From: a bacterium
GTDB taxonomy: Bacteria; Zhuqueibacterota; Zhuqueibacteria; Residuimicrobiales; Residuimicrobiaceae
Length of the DNA stretch: 64,000 nt
Assembly: GCA_029554865.1 (NCBI GenBank)
Contig: JAKPUX010000202.1
Span: 1 to 64,000 of the forward strand
Direction of reading: 5' to 3'
Shown one piece after another: positions 57,888 through 64,000 of this stretch (the first letter of the stretch is position 1; each line of letters opens with the position of its first letter). The translations under genes and the position numbers were made by a program. The notes under the pieces are model-generated. The model did not search any database. It saw only the letters and a program-made list of their open reading frames with translations, and was not told the origin of the DNA.

Positions 57888-59696
57888 TCAACGACCGGGC
57901 CGGCTCACGTCAGGAGCGCCCTGGATAAATCCTTCACCCCCCGGGGTCCGGCGGTTCTCAGCGCCCGTCGGGGGCGTCATTCTTCTCCTGGCGCGGCTGC
58001 TGTCACCAGGAGCAGCACCGGCCGGAAATCCCTGACCGCCGGGCCATCTTCCCGAACGCATGCGGCGCATGCCTGAGGTGTCGCCCGGCGTAAAGCCGCC
58101 AGGGAATCCCTGGCCGCCGGGCCTTCTGCCCTGGCGCATGCGGCGCGCCATCGATGTGTCGCCGGGGGAGATGCCGGTGGGGGCACCCGGACCGGGCTGC
58201 ATGCCGCGCATCGCCTCCTCGAGCTGCTTCATCCTGGCGGGATCGATCTCCATCGGCCTGCCATTTCCCGGCATGCCCGGAATGCGGCCCTGCACGCCCT
58301 CGAAATCCCCTGCCGCACCGGTGGGGGCCCGGGCGATGACCCGGCGGTTGCGGTTGCCATCGTAATCATAGGTCAGCCCCCGCCTCTCCATCTCGGCAAA
58401 GGCCGCGCTCAGGTTCTGCCCGCGCCGCAAGGATGCGGCCGCATAGGCGGCATAGCCCATGCGGTGCCAGCCGCTGTCCGGGGCGGTCAGGGAGAGCAGC
58501 TCCCCGGGCTTTAGTTCGGTGGAAACCACCACGATGCGCTGGTCGCTGCGCGACCCGGTCTTGACAGCCAGGGGCTCGGGATAGCCCTTTTTGGGAAAAA
58601 CCACTCTCTCCCCCCCGCGCTCGAAGATGGCTCCTGTAGGTGCGGTGAGGACATTCTGCTCCAGCCCCAGAGCGATCTGGACCCTGGCGGTCATGCCGGG
58701 TTTGAGCACCGAATCGGCCTGGCTCATGCGCACGATGACCTCGAAATCCTTGATTTCGGAATCGAAATCCTGCTTTTGCGCCAGTTTGGCGATCCGCGCC
58801 ACCTGGCCATCAAAGGATCGGCCGGGATAGGCCTCGAGGCTGATGCGGGCGCTCTGATCGATGCTCAGGCGGGCGGCATCCATCTCGTTGACGCGCAGCT
58901 TGACCTGCATGGTATCAAGGTTGGGAATACTGATCACGGGCTCGCCGGGGCGGGGCTTGTCGCCGACAGCGATCTTTTTACGTTCGCCGCCGGATTCGAT
59001 CTCCTGGTAAACCACCAGTCCACCGATGGGAGCGCGCAGGGTCAGATTGCCGATCTTCTCCTCGAGTTCGCGCACCTCCCCCCGGCTCTTCTCAATCTCC
59101 ACCCGCAGGGTGCTCAAGGCCGAGGCATGGATGACCTCCTGGGACTCAAGATTGGTCTGGGCCTCGATGTGGGAGATCCGGGCCTTTTTCTCCTCGAGTT
59201 CTGCATCCATCCGCTTCACCGCCGCCTCGTACTTGAGCAGTTCGCGCTGCAGGACGGCGATTTCCTCCGAATAGGTCGCGGCCGCAATATTGGCTTTAAG
59301 CTGGGAAATGCGCGCGGACTGCTCGGCGCGCAGGCCGTCGCGCTGGGCCAGCAGGGAGGTCAGGGTGTTCTGCGCCAACTCAAGACGATCCTCGAGTTCG
59401 GAGGTGTCGAACTGGACGAGGAAATCGCCCTCCTTCACCACTGTCCCCTCAGGGACCATGGCGATGATCTGCATGTCCATGCGCCATTCCATGGGAGGAG
59501 AGAGATCGACCGAATGGACTGCCTCGACCTCGCCGGTCTCCACGGCATCGATACTGAAATCGCTCAGGCGCAGATCGCTCCAAACGGGTTCACTCCTGGA
59601 CCCGTCGCCGTTCTGCGCACTCACCAGCCAGATGAGCAGAAGCAGGCCGGCGAAGGCAGGCCAGAACCAGCGTTTTTGCATGATCTTTTTGAGCAT
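57888..59696 (-). CDS. HlyD/MacA-type adaptor with a repeat-rich C-terminal tail
   Basis: Second adaptor, 602 residues, about 150 longer than the first. Seen: a membrane anchor (about 10-27); the lipoyl and coiled-coil core (about 50-235) matching the next gene, with LTLRAPIGGLVVYQEI; the beta-barrel domain (SIDQSARISLEAYPGRSFDGQV, SVLKPGMTARVQI); and then from about residue 460 a low-complexity tail rich in Gly, Arg, Pro and Met with three repeats of the form PGDTSxxRRMRxGRxPGGQGFP. The tail is unlike any adaptor domain. The gene begins the operon. Confidence 0.88.
   Translation of the reverse strand: MLKKIMQKRWFWPAFAGLLLLIWLVSAQNGDGSRSEPVWSDLRLSDFSIDAVETGEVEAVHSVDLSPPMEWRMDMQIIAMVPEGTVVKEGDFLVQFDTSELEDRLELAQNTLTSLLAQRDGLRAEQSARISQLKANIAAATYSEEIAVLQRELLKYEAAVKRMDAELEEKKARISHIEAQTNLESQEVIHASALSTLRVEIEKSRGEVRELEEKIGNLTLRAPIGGLVVYQEIESGGERKKIAVGDKPRPGEPVISIPNLDTMQVKLRVNEMDAARLSIDQSARISLEAYPGRSFDGQVARIAKLAQKQDFDSEIKDFEVIVRMSQADSVLKPGMTARVQIALGLEQNVLTAPTGAIFERGGERVVFPKKGYPEPLAVKTGSRSDQRIVVVSTELKPGELLSLTAPDSGWHRMGYAAYAAASLRRGQNLSAAFAEMERRGLTYDYDGNRNRRVIARAPTGAAGDFEGVQGRIPGMPGNGRPMEIDPARMKQLEEAMRGMQPGPGAPTGISPGDTSMARRMRQGRRPGGQGFPGGFTPGDTSGMRRMRSGRWPGGQGFPAGAAPGDSSRARRRMTPPTGAENRRTPGGEGFIQGAPDVSRPGR
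57975..58172 (-). repeat. Three tandem repeats encoding the PGDTS-RRMR-PGGQGFP tail
   Basis: About 75-bp units in the 3' part of the first adaptor gene, each encoding a variant of PGDTSxxRRMRxGRxPGGQGFP. The first two are close in DNA sequence; the third has diverged. Confidence 0.8.
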
Positions 59697-59903
59697 GAAT
59701 ATACCTGTCCAATGAATGACGGGCGGTCCCGGCTGGACCGCAATTTTGAGGGATGTGTTTTCGCTGCGCTGGGATCGGTGCGCAGGGCTGGGACGGGCGC
59801 CAGGGTAGGGCCGCCTGCAATAGCCGGGGAACGGTTAATAGACGCATCAGGGGAGGAAATGTTCCCGCCCAGCCATTTCTCCCCCCTTGGGTCCGCCCCG
59901 GGC
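59697..59903. other. Intergenic region upstream of the export operon
   Basis: Between the NamZ gene and the first adaptor gene. A 7-bp stem GCGGTCC / GGACCGC lies at 59723-59741. The region should hold the export operon's promoter, but no clear boxes were recognised. Confidence 0.35.
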
Positions 59904-61133
59904 TCAGCGGTAGAGCAGGTATTTCTGCCGCAGGGGTTCGAACTGCTGCAGGCCGTTCTGCCAGGAGGCGATGATCTCCTCCGCGCCGGCGCCGGCGCAG
60001 ATCTGTTTCCAGACCCGATCGGTCCCCATCGCCTTGTTGAACATGTCGATTCGGGAGGTGTCGTAGATGTTCCGCTCCGGGTAGAGCTTTTGCAGGGCGC
60101 AAAGGATGTGAATCTGTACCGCCACCGGCTGGAAGCGAACGGGATCGAGAATATGGATCTGCACCCCCTGCAGCTTGACCCCCTTGAAAGTACCATAAAA
60201 GGGGGTGTAATGAAGCGGACGAAAAAAGACGCCGGGGAGGTTCCGGCCATTAAGCTCCCCCGCCAGTTCCTCGGCGGTGATCCAGGGGGCGCCGGCATAC
60301 TCAAAGGGCCCCGGCATGCCGACCCCGACATCGACCTGGTGCAGCTCGCCGATCGAGCCCACCGCCGCGCAGTGGCGGACTGACTGGGCCTGCGGGATGT
60401 GGGGCGAAGTCGGTACCCACATCAGCCCGGTCTCCTCGAAAGCCATCCCCCGCCGCCAGCCCTCCATGGCCACCACACTCAGATCGCAATGGATGCCGAA
60501 TTCTTCATTGAACAGCCGCGCCAGTTCGCCCGCAGTCAGGCCGTAAACGTAGGGGATCGGATAGAGGCCGATGCCGCTGCGGAAGCGCGGATCGAGCACC
60601 GGCCCCTCGACCAGCATACCCCCGAGGGGATCGGGGCGGTCGAGCACGACAAAGGGGATCCCGTTCTCCTTGGCCGCCTCCATGCCGTGTGCCATGGTGT
60701 AAATATAGGTGTAAGGGCGTGAGCCGATGTCCTGGATATCGTAGAGGAGCACATCCACACCCTCCAGCATCTCGGGGGTGGGCTTGTGGTTGCGTCCATA
60801 AAGGCTGAAGACCCTTATTCCGCTTCTGGCATCGACATATCCCTCAACCGCTGCACCGGCCTCGGCATCCCCGCGTACACCGTGCTCGGGGCCGAAGAGG
60901 GCGACGAGCTGGATGCCGGGGAGCCGGCGCAGGGCATCGATGGTCGACTCATGGCCGGAGGTCAGGCCGGTGGCGTTGGTGATCAGGCCGAGCCGTTTGC
61001 CCTGGATGAGGGGCGGCGGATCGCTCACCAGCACATCCACGCCCAGCTTCACCGGCTTGGAGGCCGGCGTCCCGGCCCCACAGGCCGCGGTCAGAAGCAG
61101 CAAAGTGCAGCAGCAGACGATCAGCTCTTTCAT
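59904..61133 (-). CDS. namZ: NamZ-type exo-beta-N-acetylmuramidase (DUF1343, GH171) lipoprotein
   Basis: Peptidoglycan-recycling enzyme of 409 residues that releases terminal N-acetylmuramate. Seen: a lipoprotein leader with lipobox LTAAC; an N-terminal Rossmann-like domain with KLGVDVL, GLITNATGLTSG and the hallmark FGPEHGVRGD; LLYDIQDIGSRPYTYIYTM; VVLDRPDPLGGMLVEGP; and a C-terminal domain with WVPTSPHIP and FYGTFKGVKLQGVQI. The closest known relative is the Bacillus subtilis NamZ. It starts 7 bases after an AmpG-like transporter gene, which would carry the product into the cytoplasm. Confidence 0.9.
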   Translation of the reverse strand: MKELIVCCCTLLLLTAACGAGTPASKPVKLGVDVLVSDPPPLIQGKRLGLITNATGLTSGHESTIDALRRLPGIQLVALFGPEHGVRGDAEAGAAVEGYVDARSGIRVFSLYGRNHKPTPEMLEGVDVLLYDIQDIGSRPYTYIYTMAHGMEAAKENGIPFVVLDRPDPLGGMLVEGPVLDPRFRSGIGLYPIPYVYGLTAGELARLFNEEFGIHCDLSVVAMEGWRRGMAFEETGLMWVPTSPHIPQAQSVRHCAAVGSIGELHQVDVGVGMPGPFEYAGAPWITAEELAGELNGRNLPGVFFRPLHYTPFYGTFKGVKLQGVQIHILDPVRFQPVAVQIHILCALQKLYPERNIYDTSRIDMFNKAMGTDRVWKQICAGAGAEEIIASWQNGLQQFEPLRQKYLLYR

Positions 61134-61140
61134 TACTTCC

Positions 61141-63012
61141 TCACTTTTTTTTACCGAATCCCTGCTCGAGCGGGATGAAATAGGCGGCGATGAAGGAGGG
61201 TATGGTCGCCAGCACCACCCAGATGAAGAAGTGGCGATAGCCGATGATCTCCTGCAGCCAGCCGCTGAACATGCCCGGCACCATCATGCCCAGCGCCATC
61301 AGTCCGGTGCAGATCGCGTAATGGGCGGTTTTGTGCTCGCCCTCGCCGGCGACGTAGATCATGTAGAGCATATAGGCGGTGAAACCGAATCCGTAACCGA
61401 ACTGCTCGAGGGCGACAAACAAGCTTACCACCCAGAGGTTATCCGGCTGGGCCTGGGAGAGGTAAATGAAGGCCAGATCGGGCAGATGGATAATGAAGAG
61501 CATGGGAAAAAGCCAGAACTTGAGTCCGCGCCTCGGCACGACAAAACCGCCTAGCAGTCCGCCAATGGTGAGGGCGATGATGCCGATAGTGCCGTAGACC
61601 AGCCCCACCTCACCGGTGGTCATGCCCAGTCCCCCAAGTTCACGGCTGTCGAGCATGAAGGGATGGATGAGCTTGACCAGCTGCGCCTCGCCGAAGCGGT
61701 AGAGGAGCAGGAAGGCGAGGATGGCGCCGATGTGCTTGCGCCTGAAAAAGGAGACGAAGGTGTTGAAGAACTCCCTGAGAAAGTTGCGTGACTGCACCCC
61801 GACGTCGCTGGCCGGCCTGGGCAGGGCGAAGCCGTGATAGAAGAAAAAGATGAGAAAGAGGATGCCGAGGACGATAAAGGTGACCGACCAGGAGAGGGGG
61901 ATGTTGCCGGCGCGGGCCACATAGCTGCCTGTGGCCTCACTTTGCAGCTTGGGATCGAGTTGGATGAGGGCGATGGCCGGCTTGTTCCAGTTGGATTCCG
62001 TGAAGACCAGGCGGCTCCCCTCGACGAGATTGATCGATTTGTCGCCCGCATCGCGACTGAAATTGACCACCACCTCCTTGCCGGGTTCGGGCGGCTGTGA
62101 GAGGCGGAAATAGACGGCGCCGACATTGCCCGCGCGGGCCTCGCCCAGGGCGGCCAACTCGCGCTCTTCGCCGAAATGGCGGCGGAGACAATCCTCCAGC
62201 GGCCGGGCAACGCTGCGGGACCACCAGGAGGGTCCCCCCTCCTCCTTCTTGAGCGCTGTGCTCTCGGCGGGATAAAAGCCGTGCTCAAGGTTCCAGGCAT
62301 GGGTGAAACGGAAGAGGGAATCGATCCTGGCCTTGGGCTGCAACTCGCTGCTGATGATCAGCCGTTCCGGCGCGCAGATCATTCGCAGACCACCGCCCGG
62401 CGTGGCGGCCGCCAGGGAGTCGGGATGAAGCATCTGCACGGCCGCCGCTTGCGGTCCGGCCTGCACCGGCAAAGTCACCGGCGAGAGCCCGGAATGGCCC
62501 TCGATGTAGCCGGCGAGGATGATAAGCAGTCCCTGCCCCGTGATCATCGCAAAACGGTAAAAGGTGCTGCGGATGCCGACAAACCAGGCCTGCTGGTCAT
62601 CCGAAAGGCCGAGCATATAGAAGCCGTCGGCTGCAATGTCATGGGTTGCGGAGGCGAAGGCGAGCACCCAGAGCACAGCGAGGGTATAGAAGAGATAATT
62701 GGGCAGGGGGATGGCCATGGCGATCGCCAGAAAACCGATGCCGATGAGCAGCTGCATGGCGATGATCCAGAAACGCTTGGTCTTGAGGATATCGACCACC
62801 GGGCTCCAGAGGGGCTTGATCACCCAGGGGAGGTAAAGCCAGCTGGTGTAGAGGGCGATGTCGGTATTGGAGAGGCCCAGCCGCTTGAACATGATCACCG
62901 ATACCGTCATGATGACCACATAAGGGATGCCTTCGGCGAAATAGAGGGAAGGAATCCAGAACCAGGGGCTGCGGGAGGCGGCGCCTCCCTCCTTCTTGCT
63001 TTTTTCCTTCAT
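61141..63012 (-). CDS. AmpG-like MFS transporter with a large periplasmic insertion
   Basis: Transporter of about 623 residues, longer than AmpG (about 490). Seen: six N-terminal helices with SLYFAEGIPYVVIMTVSVIMFKRLGLS, LPWVIKPLWSPVVDI and the AmpG-like ATHDIAADGFYMLGL; then a non-membrane stretch of about 200 residues (roughly 185-385) with beta character; then six C-terminal helices including YRFGEAQLVKLIHPFML and FGYGFGFTAYMLYM. ATG 63012 is preferred; a GTG at 63024 is also in frame. It lies just before namZ in an operon. Cargo: N-acetylmuramate or muropeptides (inference). Confidence 0.88.
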   Translation of the reverse strand: MKEKSKKEGGAASRSPWFWIPSLYFAEGIPYVVIMTVSVIMFKRLGLSNTDIALYTSWLYLPWVIKPLWSPVVDILKTKRFWIIAMQLLIGIGFLAIAMAIPLPNYLFYTLAVLWVLAFASATHDIAADGFYMLGLSDDQQAWFVGIRSTFYRFAMITGQGLLIILAGYIEGHSGLSPVTLPVQAGPQAAAVQMLHPDSLAAATPGGGLRMICAPERLIISSELQPKARIDSLFRFTHAWNLEHGFYPAESTALKKEEGGPSWWSRSVARPLEDCLRRHFGEERELAALGEARAGNVGAVYFRLSQPPEPGKEVVVNFSRDAGDKSINLVEGSRLVFTESNWNKPAIALIQLDPKLQSEATGSYVARAGNIPLSWSVTFIVLGILFLIFFFYHGFALPRPASDVGVQSRNFLREFFNTFVSFFRRKHIGAILAFLLLYRFGEAQLVKLIHPFMLDSRELGGLGMTTGEVGLVYGTIGIIALTIGGLLGGFVVPRRGLKFWLFPMLFIIHLPDLAFIYLSQAQPDNLWVVSLFVALEQFGYGFGFTAYMLYMIYVAGEGEHKTAHYAICTGLMALGMMVPGMFSGWLQEIIGYRHFFIWVVLATIPSFIAAYFIPLEQGFGKKK

Positions 63013-63037
63013 GCGTGCACTCACTTTCGTGGATATG

Positions 63038-63063
63038 AAAAAGCCTCATTATTCAATGAGGCT
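63038..63063 (-). terminator. Intrinsic terminator after the DUF151 gene
   Basis: Stem AGCCTCATT / AATGAGGCT with a 4-base loop; on the minus strand it is followed by a run of T. It lies only about 25 bases upstream of the AmpG-like start codon. Confidence 0.8.
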
Positions 63064-63085
63064 CTTGGGAAAAGAGGGAATCGTC

Positions 63086-63655
63086 TCAGGTGGTCTTTTC
63101 ACGCAGGTGTGACTTGACTCTCTTGATCTCATCGCGGATGCGAGCCGCCTCTTCGTAGCGCTCTTCCTGGACGGCGTTGATGAGATCGATATTAAGCTGC
63201 TCGAGGCGGTCGCCGGGAGCCTGCTCATCGTCCGCATCCTCGGAGGGGGGCACGCCATCCATAATCGCCGCCTTGCGCATCACCTCTTCGACGACGAAAA
63301 TCGGAGCGTTCATGCGCAGTGCGATGGCGATGGCGTCGCTCGGGCGCGCGTCGATCTCCTTGGCCCTGCCGTTGTTGGTCATGGTGATGATCGCGAAATA
63401 GGTGTTGTCGCGCAGATCACTGACCACCACCTTCTCCACCGTAATGGTGAGCATCTCCAGCAGGTTGCGGATGAGATCGTGGGTCAGGGGACGGGGTGGG
63501 GCGATATTCTCGAGCTGAAGCGCAATGGCTTGCGCCTCAGTTGAACCGACCACAATGGGCAGCCACCGGCTCTGCTTTTCATCCTTGAGGATGACCACGA
63601 ATCGGCTGGTCGCCGTGTCGAGCGTCACACGTTCTACCTTGGCTCGGACCAGCAT
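63086..63655 (-). CDS. Bifunctional-nuclease-family (DUF151) protein with UVR motif
   Basis: Protein of 189 residues. Seen: the DUF151 domain (about 3-130) with LPIVVGSTEAQAIALQLENI, RPLTHDLIRNLLE and DARPSDAIAIALRMNAPIFV; an acidic linker; and a C-terminal UVR motif (about 155-185, AVQEERYEEAARIRDEIKR) as in UvrB/UvrC and ClpC. In plants and some bacteria DUF151 proteins have nuclease activity, but the bacterial role is poorly known. ATG 63655 has AAGGAGGT upstream. An intrinsic terminator follows. Confidence 0.9.
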   Translation of the reverse strand: MLVRAKVERVTLDTATSRFVVILKDEKQSRWLPIVVGSTEAQAIALQLENIAPPRPLTHDLIRNLLEMLTITVEKVVVSDLRDNTYFAIITMTNNGRAKEIDARPSDAIAIALRMNAPIFVVEEVMRKAAIMDGVPPSEDADDEQAPGDRLEQLNIDLINAVQEERYEEAARIRDEIKRVKSHLREKTT

Positions 63656-63850
63656 TGCCTCCACCTCCTTTGAATCGTAAAGCCAGGGCCAAATACGGTT
63701 AATGTTAACTATTTTTATTCTCTATGTCAAGATTTATTTTGGCCCGGCCGGGCGCTGTTGCCGCCCCATTCCACGGCAAATAAGCGCTTGCATTGCAGCC
63801 GATTTTTCATTACTTTTTTATCGTGGAACCAACAAGCCAAGGGAGTGGAA
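63656..63850. other. Divergent intergenic region
   Basis: AT-rich stretch between the DUF151 gene (minus) and the gene at the window end (plus). It probably holds both promoters; TTAATGTTAACTATTTTTATTC near 63700-63720 is the most promoter-like part, without a convincing pair of boxes. Confidence 0.4.
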
Positions 63851-64000
63851 ATGCTCATCTTTGAAAAAGCAGTGATCAAGAAGTACTGGCCGGCGGACGA
63901 CAAGGGCGCTGACGATCTCATCGTACGCCAGGTCCAGATGCAGGTCGAGGCGGAAATCGATGACAGTGATCAGATTCGCGAACTCTACAAGAACATGGTC
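63851..64000 (+). CDS. Unknown protein, 3' end outside window
   Basis: Fifty codons are present, starting MLIFEKAVIKKYWPADDKG and running open to the end of the window. GGGAG lies a few bases upstream of the ATG. The visible part is acidic with alternating charged and hydrophobic residues (QVQMQVEAEIDDSDQIRELY), likely helical. No family is recognised. Confidence 0.6.
   Translation, partial: MLIFEKAVIKKYWPADDKGADDLIVRQVQMQVEAEIDDSDQIRELYKNMV

Overview
The window looks like chromosome of a GC-rich, Gram-negative, probably anaerobic bacterium of the FCB group outside classical Bacteroidota, in the style of Calditrichota, KSB1 or Ignavibacteriota. This is an inference. It rests on five secreted proteins with the C-terminal sorting signature of type IX secretion (an NxPNPFN core, then a beta-rich tail ending in a basic residue), a sixth protein with a variant tail, a PorV-like barrel, TonB-dependent uptake without SusD, and an oxygen-sensitive glycyl radical enzyme. 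No rRNA, tRNA, CRISPR array, phage or insertion sequence was seen.

Layout. 1-8.4 kb: a sialate O-acetylesterase cut by the window edge, a YpfJ-type zinc peptidase, an ABC-2 exporter pair, a TAT-exported D-aminoacylase-like lipoprotein, and a divergent sodium/solute symporter with a small membrane protein. 8.4-19.1 kb: secreted polysaccharide enzymes and surface proteins, namely a GH26 mannanase, a GH5 mannanase, a 16-repeat SBBP protein, an SGNH esterase with a discoidin domain, and a pectinesterase lipoprotein. 19.2-40.1 kb: a long, tightly packed minus-strand run. It starts with a TonB receptor, a PorV-like barrel and a 1202-residue surface protein. It continues with a parvulin lipoprotein, a GH5 enzyme, a cellobiose/mannobiose 2-epimerase, a GH130 mannosylglucose phosphorylase, a GH2 beta-mannosidase, an SSS symporter and a DUF5060 glycosidase. 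40.3-44.8 kb: a surface protein with three related carbohydrate-binding-like modules and a CBM9-like domain, and a LacI regulator with clear palindromic operators.

44.8-52.1 kb: an FAD/Fe-S 2-hydroxyacid dehydrogenase, a nitroreductase, and a radical-SAM activase with a glycyl radical enzyme that matches trans-4-hydroxy-L-proline dehydratase (HypD) at every active-site position I could recall. 52.1-59.7 kb: UDP-glucose dehydrogenase, then an export operon of two HlyD-type adaptors, a MacB-type permease lacking its ATPase, and a TolC-type channel. 59.9-64 kb: a NamZ muramidase paired with an AmpG-like transporter, a DUF151-UVR protein, and an unknown gene cut by the window end.

Working model. 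Mannan is cut at the surface by GH26 and GH5 enzymes, and acetyl groups may be removed by the SGNH esterase. Oligosaccharides enter the periplasm through the TonB receptor. The SSS symporter carries mannobiose into the cytoplasm, the epimerase turns it into mannosyl-glucose, and GH130 cleaves that with phosphate to mannose-1-phosphate and glucose. A periplasmic GH2 beta-mannosidase offers a parallel hydrolytic route.
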